Source of the DNA: CAZGOM01 sp964542875
Lineage (GTDB): Bacteria > Planctomycetota > Phycisphaerae > Phycisphaerales > Phycisphaeraceae
Length of the DNA stretch: 15,119 bases
Assembly (NCBI GenBank): GCA_964542875.1
Contig: CAZIWA010000134.1
Span: 1 to 15,119 of the forward strand
Direction: 5' to 3'
A model generated the notes under the pieces. That model did no database searches and was not told where the DNA came from. It saw only the letters and a program-made list of their open reading frames with translations. Shown here one piece after another: positions 1 through 5,797 of this stretch (its first letter is position 1; every line of letters starts with the position of its first letter). A program made the translations under genes and the position numbers.

Positions 1-1313
1 GCGTTGATGGTGGCGACGGGTTTGTTGTAGATGTTGGCCTGGAGGGTGCGCCAGAATTCGGAGCGAGCGCCGCCGCCGGAGAGCCGGACGGTTTTGACGT
101 TGACGCCCATGCCTTGCATGACCTGGAGGGCATCGGCCATGCCGAAGGTGACGCCTTCAAGGAGTGAGCGGATCATGGCGGGGCGTGTGGAGCGGGAGGT
201 GAGGCCGATCCATCCGCCTCGTGCGTTGGGGTTGGCGTAGGGGCAGCGTTCGCCGGTGAGGTAGGGGAGGAAGAAGAGGCCTTCGCAGCCGGGCTGGGCC
301 TGGCCGGCCTGTTCGATGAGAAGTTCGTAGGGATCGATTTTCTTTTTGGAGGCCAGTTCGCGTTCGGGGCCGGCGAGGTTGTTGCGGAACCACTGGAAGG
401 AGCCGCCTGCGGAGAGCATGCAGCCAAAGACGCACCACTTGCCCTCGACGGCGGCGCACATGGTGTGGACGCGGCCTTCGGGGTCGTACTCGGGTTTGTC
501 TGCGTGGGCGAACACGACGCCGGAGGTGCCGAGGGTGGCGGAAACGATGCCGGAGGCGACGATGCCGTTGCCGACTGCGCCTGCGGGCTGGTCGCCGGAG
601 CCGCCTACGACGGGGGTGCCTTCCTTGAGGCCAAGGTGGTCGGCAGCGGCGCGGGTGAGCTGGCCGGAGACGACGTGGGACTCAAAGCATTCGGGAAGGA
701 AGGCCTGGTCGATGCCCAACAGGGAGACGAGCTTTTTATTCCAGGCGCGCTTTTTGACGTCCAGCAGCAAGGTGCCGGAAGCATCGCCCACTTCGGTGGC
801 GTACTCACCGGTCATGCAATAGCGGATGTAGTCTTTGGGGAGAAGGATGTGCTTGACCTTCTCGTAGATTTTGGGCTCGTTTTCGCGGACCCAGAGGATC
901 TTGGGGGCGGTGAAGCCGGTGAGGGCGGGGTTACCGACCATGCCGATGAGTTTTTTGCGGCCGCCTGCTTTTGATTCGATTTGGGCGCACTGCGCGGCGG
1001 TGCGCTGGTCGTTCCAGAGCAGGGCATTACGCAGCGGGGTTTGGCCGTCGGCGAGGAAGACCGAGCCGTGCATCTGGCCGGAGAGGCCGATGGCGCCGAT
1101 CTGGTCACCTTTGATTTTGGCTTTCTTGATGACCGCCTTGGTGGCAAGTTGCGTGGCGGACCACCATTGAAGAGGGTCCTGCTCAGACCAGCCGGGGTTT
1201 GGAGAGTAGATGTCGTGCTCGGCGACGGCGGTGGCGAGGACTTTGCCCTTGTGATCACAGATGAGGGTTTTGGTGCCGCTGGTGCCGATATCGATGCCGA
1301 GGAGGTAAGACAT
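1..1313 (-). CDS. xylB: D-xylulokinase, FGGY family (C-terminus beyond window)
   Basis: Phosphorylates D-xylulose to xylulose 5-phosphate with ATP, feeding cytosolic pentose phosphate metabolism. About 437 codons are visible. The N-terminal FGGY domain opens with the phosphate-binding DIGTSGTKT (residues 8-16) and has the sugar-contacting SGQMHG (78-83). The second domain has GDQPAGAVGNG with the expected catalytic Asp at about 241, then TGERCPYANP (353-362) and the adenosine-site SGGGARSEFW (412-421). QMHG and the GDQ context fit xylulokinase better than glycerol or rhamnulose kinase. Family members are usually about 480-500 residues, so some 50-60 residues are missing past the left edge. 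The ATG is preceded by GGAG at a 6-nt spacing (minus strand of 1320-1323). No isomerase or sugar transporter is visible next to it. A related kinase for another ketose is possible, but xylulokinase is the best reading. Confidence 0.9.
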   Translation of the reverse strand, partial: MSYLLGIDIGTSGTKTLICDHKGKVLATAVAEHDIYSPNPGWSEQDPLQWWSATQLATKAVIKKAKIKGDQIGAIGLSGQMHGSVFLADGQTPLRNALLWNDQRTAAQCAQIESKAGGRKKLIGMVGNPALTGFTAPKILWVRENEPKIYEKVKHILLPKDYIRYCMTGEYATEVGDASGTLLLDVKKRAWNKKLVSLLGIDQAFLPECFESHVVSGQLTRAAADHLGLKEGTPVVGGSGDQPAGAVGNGIVASGIVSATLGTSGVVFAHADKPEYDPEGRVHTMCAAVEGKWCVFGCMLSAGGSFQWFRNNLAGPERELASKKKIDPYELLIEQAGQAQPGCEGLFFLPYLTGERCPYANPNARGGWIGLTSRSTRPAMIRSLLEGVTFGMADALQVMQGMGVNVKTVRLSGGGARSEFWRTLQANIYNKPVATIN

Positions 1314-1430
1314 GGGGAACTCCGGGGGGTTGTTTGCGTGGGGAGAATTTACGCGCTGAGGGCGCGGGTGTAAATGCTTGGAGAGGGGGGTGGGGTTCAG
1401 GGGAGTTAGAGAAGAGAAGATTTTTAACAC

Positions 1431-1457
1431 GATTTACAAGATTCCCAAGATTGACAT
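1431..1457. repeat. three 9-nt units of the GATTxxCAA type
   Basis: Three successive units read GATTTACAA, GATTCCCAA and GATTGACAT, directly preceded by ATTTTTAACAC (1420-1430). The spacing is exactly 9 nt. Similar leader-plus-periodic-repeat fossils occur at 7401-7420 and 9504-9537 in this window. I regard it as a degenerate dispersed intergenic repeat; its function is unknown. Confidence 0.5.
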
Positions 1458-1538
1458 GCTTGGTTGCGGTGGCCGGAGGTGGAGTGTTTTTTGGGGATGG
1501 CGTGGGATTGAAAAATGTTGTGCGGGGAAGGGGGGATC

Positions 1539-1596
1539 GGGAGCCGGTGGGACGCCGGCGCTCCCGGTGCAGACGCAGAATCTGCCATGCACCGGG
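1539..1596. repeat. compound palindromic repeat, two hairpins sharing CCC
   Basis: The first hairpin is GGGAGC (1539-1544) with GCTCCC (1560-1565), enclosing CGG and CCG. The second is a 9-bp perfect stem, CCCGGTGCA (1563-1571) with TGCACCGGG (1588-1596), whose loop contains a further 4-bp stem (GCAG/CTGC). The two compete for 1563-1565. A related copy of the first part is at 9705-9733, with four differences over 29 nt by eye. No T-run follows on either strand, so a standard intrinsic terminator for rdgB is unlikely. It is most like a REP-type extragenic palindrome. Confidence 0.6.
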
Positions 1597-1654
1597 TTCA
1601 GGGTGCGGTCAGAAAAACAAAGATTGTTTGACCGGGATGTGGGATGGACGGAGT

Positions 1655-2389
1655 TTACTTGAGCATGGGTTTTAGTTTTTGCCAGAAGGTGCGGACGGCG
1701 TTGCCGCGGTGGCTGATCTGGTTTTTTTGTTCGGGGGCGATTTGGGCTGCGGTTTTGTCAAACTGCTGGAGGTAGAAGAGAGGGTCGTACCCAAAGCCGT
1801 TTTCGCCTCGGCCTTTTTCGGGGTGGGCGGGGTCGGTGGTTTCGGAGGGGAGCAGGATGCGGCCTTCGACGATGCCGCGGCAGAGGATGAGGGTTTGTTT
1901 TTGGGAGTCGAGAAAGGAAGGGGAAATACCCTGAGTGGCGTACCACGCGGCGTCTTTGCCTGCGGGGCCGGCGAGGGCGATGGTGCAGACGAAGCGGGCG
2001 GTGCGTTTGGCAGCGGGGGTGTCGCCAAGGTTGGCCAGCAGGTGTTTGTTGTTGGCGGGATCGACCACATCGCGCTTGCCGGTGACGCCGGAGTAACGGG
2101 CGCTGATGACGCCGGGTGCGCCGTTTAAGGCGTCGACCTCCAGACCGGAGTCGTCGGCGATGCAGAGCATGTTGGACTGGGTGGCATAGTAACGGGCTTT
2201 GAGCGCGGCATTGCCTTCAAAGGTGGATTCTGTTTCGTCGGGCTCGGGGACGGCGAGGCCGATGTCCTTCAAGCCGACGAAGGTGATTTTGTGGGTGTCG
2301 TGGGCCTGGGATTGGAGCGTGGCGATGATGGCGCGCACTTCCTGGATTTTGTGCGGGTTGGAACTGGCGAGGAGGATGGTGGTGGGCAT
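1655..2389 (-). CDS. rdgB: XTP/dITP diphosphatase (RdgB/HAM1 family)
   Basis: Hydrolyses dITP, dXTP and related non-canonical purine triphosphates to the monophosphate plus pyrophosphate, keeping damaged purines out of DNA and RNA in the cytosol. The 244-residue product has the family motifs in order: SNPHKIQEV (10-18) at the nucleotide pocket, ADDSGLEVDALNGAPG with the metal-binding Asp pair (78-93), GENGFGYDPLF (195-205) and SHRGNAVRTF (226-235). E. coli RdgB has about 197 residues. The extra length lies mainly in segments near residues 22-40 and 155-193, outside the catalytic motifs. The ATG at 2389 is the only sensible start before the first motif, but no Shine-Dalgarno sequence is visible. 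It diverges from the prepilin gene at 2649 and shares its regulatory spacer. Confidence 0.93.
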   Translation of the reverse strand: MPTTILLASSNPHKIQEVRAIIATLQSQAHDTHKITFVGLKDIGLAVPEPDETESTFEGNAALKARYYATQSNMLCIADDSGLEVDALNGAPGVISARYSGVTGKRDVVDPANNKHLLANLGDTPAAKRTARFVCTIALAGPAGKDAAWYATQGISPSFLDSQKQTLILCRGIVEGRILLPSETTDPAHPEKGRGENGFGYDPLFYLQQFDKTAAQIAPEQKNQISHRGNAVRTFWQKLKPMLK

Positions 2390-2458
2390 GGGGGAAAGGG
2401 TACGAGTTTTGGTGGGATTTACAAGAATGGCGGAGAAATGGCCGGAAACTTCGCATTT

Positions 2459-2476
2459 AATTTGTCATGACAAATT
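2459..2476. promoter_or_regulatory. perfect 18-bp palindromic operator candidate
   Basis: AATTTGTCATGACAAATT is a perfect inverted repeat between divergent rdgB and the prepilin gene. Outer flanks CATT (2454-2457) and AATG (2480-2483) are also complementary with an offset. The architecture resembles operators of GntR-family regulators such as the AraR box, but no such regulator is encoded in the window. It overlaps the proposed -35 hexamer of the plus-strand promoter, which fits repression of the prepilin gene. Confidence 0.55.
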
Positions 2477-2494
2477 CTTAATGATCGCTATATT
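2467..2494 (+). promoter_or_regulatory. candidate sigma70-like promoter of the 2649 prepilin gene
   Basis: ATGACA (2467-2472) and TATATT (2489-2494) are separated by 16 nt, each close to the -35 and -10 consensus. Transcription would begin near 2501 and give a leader of about 148 nt that contains the whole inverted-repeat element at 2523-2633. The -35 sits inside the palindrome at 2459-2476. Confidence 0.45.
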
Positions 2495-2522
2495 GGGGAG
2501 CAGTGATAAGAATTTCGGCTGG

Positions 2523-2633
2523 TGTAGTGGTCTTTCAAGTCTGAATTGAAGGGTCCAAAAAGGGGACACGTCCCTCAAAGAAAGGGACCAGTCCTCGAAG
2601 AAAAAGTCAATTCAGACTTGAAAGACCGCTACA
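2523..2633. repeat. 111-bp inverted-repeat element (MITE-like or leader structure)
   Basis: The 27-nt arms at 2523-2549 and 2607-2633 are complementary except for one mismatch (T2528 against G2628). The 57-nt interior has two tandem units of about 21 nt (2563-2583 and 2584-2604). Each starts with a small palindrome, GGGACACGTCCC or GGGACCAGTCC, and ends in an A-rich run. No transposase and no clear target-site duplication are seen. It could be a non-autonomous mobile element, or a very stable mRNA leader hairpin ending 3 nt before the Shine-Dalgarno of the downstream gene. Confidence 0.75.
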
Positions 2634-2648
2634 GGCAAGGAGATATCG

Positions 2649-3623
2649 ATGGGCATCGGTCGAAATAATCGAACTGCATTCACGCTGGTTGAATTGCTGG
2701 TGGTGATTGCCGTGGTGGCTGTTTTGATGGCGATGATGATGCCCGTGCTGACGAATGCGCGGGTGGCGGCGCGTACGGCGATTTGCGCCGGGAACATGCG
2801 CCAGCACGCGACGATGGTGACGCAGTATTCGACGGATTGCAAGGATTTCTTGCCGATGCCGCTTTCGCCTCACCAGGCGGACCCGAAGTATGGCGCAGGC
2901 GGCGCACGGCTGTGGACCAAGGATATCGCTTCACGCACGGGAGCGACGGGTGGCTGTCCGCTGGGGAACGGCAAGACCTGGGCGATCGGGTACGGCTGGT
3001 TTTTCTGGCAGGGGTACGTGCCGGAAAACAAGGTGCTGCCGGTGGTGAACGGCAAGGGGGCGAAGCTGGGGATTTTTGATGATCCCGGGGCGATGAATTT
3101 CCGCGGGATGGGGATGAGCCAGGCGCAGTCCCAGGAAACCTTCGGCGGGTCTTACTCGATCATTACGCCGGTACTGGCGGCGCAGAACAACAACATCAAT
3201 ACAGGATCAAGCGCCTGGGAATGCAACGCCGACGTGTGTTATGCAAGCTACATCTATCGAGGCTGGGGCCGCACCACGGCGCAGGGCACGATCAAGAACG
3301 GAACACCCAAGAGCCAGTCGTGGAGCCCGAGCGATGCGACGGCAGTCTGCATGGAAAAGTGGGACGCGGTTTCAGCAACCTATCAGGATGCCCACGGCGA
3401 TGGCCTGAATGTGATGTTTTTCGATGGTCACGTGAAGTTCGGCGGTAAGGATATCGCAGGCGATTCGGTGGGGATTGGAATGGCGATCAAGCCGCATGCC
3501 TATTACAGCATGAAGGCCGGCTACAACTACGCCACGGCGATCGATGCGTACTCAGGCTATGCGTATCCCGGCGGAACGGCTTACACGAATCTGTGGAAGT
3601 ACTACGAGACGGGGATTCCGTGA
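2649..3623 (+). CDS. prepilin-type N-terminal methylation protein, H-X9-DG type
   Basis: A 324-residue protein with a short basic leader, then the type IV prepilin signature A-FTLVELL (about residues 10-17) with conserved Glu at 15, and one hydrophobic helix to about residue 33. This predicts processing by a prepilin peptidase and assembly or anchoring through the N-terminal helix. The globular part has Cys residues and a C-terminal H-X9-DG motif (His 249, Asp-Gly 259-260, followed by HVK). That motif is typical of the large prepilin-like families of planctomycetes and relatives (DUF1559-like), whose roles are poorly known. It has AAGGAG 6 nt before the ATG (2637-2642). The gene converges on the paralogue ending at 3646 with only 22 bp between stops. 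It is only distantly similar to the two downstream paralogues outside the N-terminus. Confidence 0.9.
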   Translation: MGIGRNNRTAFTLVELLVVIAVVAVLMAMMMPVLTNARVAARTAICAGNMRQHATMVTQYSTDCKDFLPMPLSPHQADPKYGAGGARLWTKDIASRTGATGGCPLGNGKTWAIGYGWFFWQGYVPENKVLPVVNGKGAKLGIFDDPGAMNFRGMGMSQAQSQETFGGSYSIITPVLAAQNNNINTGSSAWECNADVCYASYIYRGWGRTTAQGTIKNGTPKSQSWSPSDATAVCMEKWDAVSATYQDAHGDGLNVMFFDGHVKFGGKDIAGDSVGIGMAIKPHAYYSMKAGYNYATAIDAYSGYAYPGGTAYTNLWKYYETGIP

Positions 3624-3645
3624 TGGCTTGAGCGGGTGGGGTTTT

Positions 3646-4473
3646 TCAGGGGAGGAACGTGACGGTGACGCCAGCGGGGACGCCGAAGGAGGGGTTCCAG
3701 AAGAAATTGCCGCCTGCGCCAAAGACCGCCCAGGCTTCCTTGGAACGCATGACTTGCCACTCGACGTGGCCGTCGATGAAGGAGACGTTTTGGCCTTCGA
3801 CTTTGTAGGCGGCCAGGGGGGCGGGGTGGTTGGCGCGGTTTGGCCGGCCGCCCAGAGAGCTGCCGCCGTTGTAGTCCAAGGACATGAATTGCTGGCTGGG
3901 CGGGATCCTGTTGCCGATGTAGAGTTTGTAGGGCTTGATGGCTGAAGTGGCGGGGTAGAAACCGGCGGCGTTTTCAGGAAACTGGCCGCGGATCCAGCCA
4001 TTGATGGTGAGATTGGTATCGGCGTTGCCGCCATTGCCTGCGAAGTAGTAGTAGGTGGTGCCGGCGGCGTAGGCGTTGGAGTTCCAACTGGCGATGTAGT
4101 TCATAGCGACGCCGTTATTCGTGGTGAGCGACGCCGCCGGGCAAGCAACGGCGGTTGCGGCCAGGCCGTAGCTGTCGCGGAGAACGATGTGGGTGCCGGT
4201 GCCTGCTACGGTGCCAAAGTCCCGAGAGAAGACCTGATAAGGCTCGCCAGTGCCGTTGCCGTTGACGAAGGCTTTGTTGTCTATGTCGTAATTGACGTTT
4301 GCAATGACGAAGCCCCGCATGATCGCGGAGCATTTGAGCTGGTTTGCGCGCTCGCGGACTTTAGAGAGCGAAGGGGCAAGCAAGGCAATAAGCACGCCGA
4401 TAATGGCGATGACGACGAGGAGTTCAACCAGCGTAAAGGCCCGGCGTGGGGCGCGAATGGGCAAAAGGGGCAT
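3646..4473 (-). CDS. prepilin-type N-terminal methylation protein, paralogue A
   Basis: A 275-residue pseudopilin-like protein. The leader MPLLPIRAPRR is followed by AFTLVELLVVIAIIGVLIALL, split as signature (12-18) and helix (to about 34). A globular domain follows that is rich in Gly, Asn and Tyr, and the C-terminus contains GQNVSFIDGHVEW. At the place of the H-X9-DG histidine there is Lys, so the motif is degenerate. I start it at 4473 rather than the longer frame to 4536. AGGA lies 8 nt upstream, the paralogue begins identically, and the -10 at 4508-4513 would sit inside the longer frame. It and the gene at 4731-5555 are a tandem duplicate, about three quarters identical by eye and almost identical over the first 60 residues. 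Processing by a prepilin peptidase is likely; the role is unknown. Confidence 0.88.
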   Translation of the reverse strand: MPLLPIRAPRRAFTLVELLVVIAIIGVLIALLAPSLSKVRERANQLKCSAIMRGFVIANVNYDIDNKAFVNGNGTGEPYQVFSRDFGTVAGTGTHIVLRDSYGLAATAVACPAASLTTNNGVAMNYIASWNSNAYAAGTTYYYFAGNGGNADTNLTINGWIRGQFPENAAGFYPATSAIKPYKLYIGNRIPPSQQFMSLDYNGGSSLGGRPNRANHPAPLAAYKVEGQNVSFIDGHVEWQVMRSKEAWAVFGAGGNFFWNPSFGVPAGVTVTFLP

Positions 4474-4507
4474 TAGGGCAATCCTGAGAGTTGAGGGGGC
4501 AAAGGCT

Positions 4508-4536
4508 ACTATAGTGGATGGCTGCTGCGATTTCAA
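4508..4536 (-). promoter_or_regulatory. sigma70-like promoter of prepilin paralogue A
   Basis: On the minus strand TTGAAA (4531-4536) and TATAGT (4508-4513) are 17 nt apart, each five of six matches to consensus. Start of transcription is expected near 4501, about 28 nt before the ATG at 4473. The same hexamers and spacing stand before paralogue B, which supports both the promoter and the short coding start. Confidence 0.7.
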
Positions 4537-4554
4537 TGGATTTTACTGCGGGTT

Positions 4555-4569
4555 GACCGGTTCATATTG
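4555..4569 (-). promoter_or_regulatory. conserved upstream box of paralogue A
   Basis: GACCGGTTCATATTG (plus-strand reading) is identical to 5639-5653 before paralogue B. It lies 18 bp upstream of the -35. The core is a near-palindrome around ACCGGT, of the size seen in LacI-type operators, but its place upstream of the -35 would suit an activator equally well. Similarity between the two upstream regions stops right after this box. Confidence 0.45.
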
Positions 4570-4678
4570 CAATGAGGTAAAGGCTTCCCCGGCCATCGCG
4601 GCCACAGGAAAAAGGGAACAACCAAAGTGCATTTTTATCAGCAGTGGCTTTTACACTCTGGCGAGTCCAATGGGATAT

Positions 4679-4705
4679 CGGATTACGCCGCGGGCGGCTA
4701 ATCCG
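4679..4705 (-). other. strong hairpin downstream of paralogue B
   Basis: CGGATTA (4679-4685) pairs with TAATCCG (4699-4705), and inside it GCCGC pairs with GCGGC, giving about 12 bp with one bulged base and a 2-nt loop. It starts 26 bp after the stop of paralogue B. No U-run follows on the minus strand, so termination is possible but not proved; it may protect the 3' end of the message. Confidence 0.45.
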
Positions 4706-4730
4706 ACCTATCTGCTTGGGTGGCAGGCTT

Positions 4731-5555
4731 TCAGGGGAGAAACGTGACGGTGACGCCAGCGGGGACGCCGAAGGAGGGGGTCCAGTAGAGGGTGCTGCCT
4801 GCGCTAAAGACGGCCCAAGAGACTTTGGACTTCATGACTTGCCATTCGACGTGGCCGTCCATAAAGGAGACGTTTTGACCTTCGACCTTGTATGAGCCGG
4901 CCAGACCGGGATGGTTGGCCCGGTTGGGGCGTCCGCCGAGGGTGGAAGTACCGTTGTAGTCAAACATTAGGAATTGCTGGCTGGGTAGAAGCGAGGGGCC
5001 TAGAAGGCGATAGGGCTTGATGGCGGACGCGGCGGGATAAAAGCCGGCGGCGTTTTCATCGAACTGTGTTTTGGACCAGCCGTTAATGGTCGTCGAACTA
5101 TCGGCAAACCCGCCATTGCCTGCGAAATAGTAGTAGGAAGTGCCGGCGGCGTAGAGGTTCTGCCGCCAACTCAAGGCGTAATTGAGAACCGAGCCGTTGT
5201 TGCTGGTCAATGTGGCTGAGGGACAGACGGTGGCATTGTCGGCCAGGCCGTAGCCATCACGCAGGGCGATGTGGCAGCCGGTGCCCGCGGTGGTGCTCCA
5301 GTCGCGTGAATTGATCTGGTAGGGCTCACCGCCGCCGTTGCCGTTGGGAAAGGCCTTGTAGTCGGCATCGTAGTTGACGTTAGCGATGACAAAGCCACGC
5401 ATGACTGCCGAGCATTTAAGTTGGTTTGCGCGCTCACGGACTTTAGAGAGCGAAGGGGCAAGCAAGGCAATAAGCACGCCGATAATGGCGATGACGACGA
5501 GGAGTTCAACCAGCGTAAAAGCCCGGCGTGGGGCGCGAATGGGCAAAAGAGGCAT
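4731..5555 (-). CDS. prepilin-type N-terminal methylation protein, paralogue B
   Basis: A 274-residue tandem duplicate of the gene at 3646-4473. It has the same leader, prepilin signature AFTLVELL (12-19), hydrophobic helix and RERANQLKCSA stretch, and the same C-terminal end FGVPAGVTVTFLP. Differences gather in the globular part, for example the segments after residue 60 and around residue 180. Its C-terminal GQNVSFMDGHVEW also lacks the His of H-X9-DG. The start at 5555 has AGGA 8 nt upstream and agrees with the promoter at 5592-5620; a longer frame to 5585 adds ten residues that I think are untranslated leader. The two copies each have their own promoter. Likely exported and peptidase-processed surface or periplasmic protein of unknown role. 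Confidence 0.88.
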   Translation of the reverse strand: MPLLPIRAPRRAFTLVELLVVIAIIGVLIALLAPSLSKVRERANQLKCSAVMRGFVIANVNYDADYKAFPNGNGGGEPYQINSRDWSTTAGTGCHIALRDGYGLADNATVCPSATLTSNNGSVLNYALSWRQNLYAAGTSYYYFAGNGGFADSSTTINGWSKTQFDENAAGFYPAASAIKPYRLLGPSLLPSQQFLMFDYNGTSTLGGRPNRANHPGLAGSYKVEGQNVSFMDGHVEWQVMKSKVSWAVFSAGSTLYWTPSFGVPAGVTVTFLP

Positions 5556-5591
5556 TAGGGCAATCCTGAGAGTTGAGGGGAACAAAGGGCC

Positions 5592-5620
5592 ACTATAGTG
5601 GATGGCTGTTGCGATTTCAA
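5592..5620 (-). promoter_or_regulatory. sigma70-like promoter of prepilin paralogue B
   Basis: TTGAAA (minus strand of 5615-5620) and TATAGT (5592-5597) with a 17-nt spacer are the same hexamers and spacing as at 4508-4536. Transcription should start near 5585, leaving a leader of about 30 nt before the ATG at 5555. Confidence 0.7.
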
Positions 5621-5638
5621 TGAATTTTGCTGTGCGTC

Positions 5639-5653
5639 GACCGGTTCATATTG
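5639..5653 (-). promoter_or_regulatory. conserved upstream box of paralogue B
   Basis: The second copy of GACCGGTTCATATTG, 18 bp upstream of the -35 as in paralogue A. Sequence between the box and the -35 has drifted (several substitutions by eye) while the box itself is unchanged, which suggests selection. Confidence 0.45.
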
Positions 5654-5797
5654 GATTGGCGAGGAGAATAGGAAGCGAAAGTTAAGATGAGGTTTGTCAC
5701 GGGCCAAAAGATACCCAGGCGCGTGCGCCAGTCTACGTTTTTATGCTTTGATCCCGGAAGAAAGCTGCCAGCGTGATAAAGGCTGCAATCAGATCGG

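Larger units (their letters stand above)
1314..1654. other. repeat-rich spacer between rdgB and xylB
   Basis: No convincing gene lies here; open frames on the plus strand are formed by repeats. The stretch holds a three-unit 9-nt repeat (1431-1457) and two nested palindromes (1539-1596), listed separately. Both flanking genes read on the minus strand, so it lies downstream of rdgB and upstream of xylB. I see no T-tract terminator and no strong promoter for xylB. Confidence 0.6.

Noticed and set aside
465..974. Long plus-strand open frame opposite xylulokinase
   Set aside because: It is the antisense shadow of a GC-rich gene with clear FGGY motifs on the minus strand; its product is low-complexity Gly/Ala/Val-rich.
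2523..2633. CRISPR or phage attachment site reading of the repeated spacer
   Set aside because: There are only two 21-nt tandem units with no spacers, and no integrase or cas gene is present; an inverted-repeat element explains it better.
4474..4536. Longer start of prepilin paralogue A at 4536
   Set aside because: It would overlap the -35 and -10 hexamers, and the added residues are not shared by the paralogue beyond the short untranslated leader.
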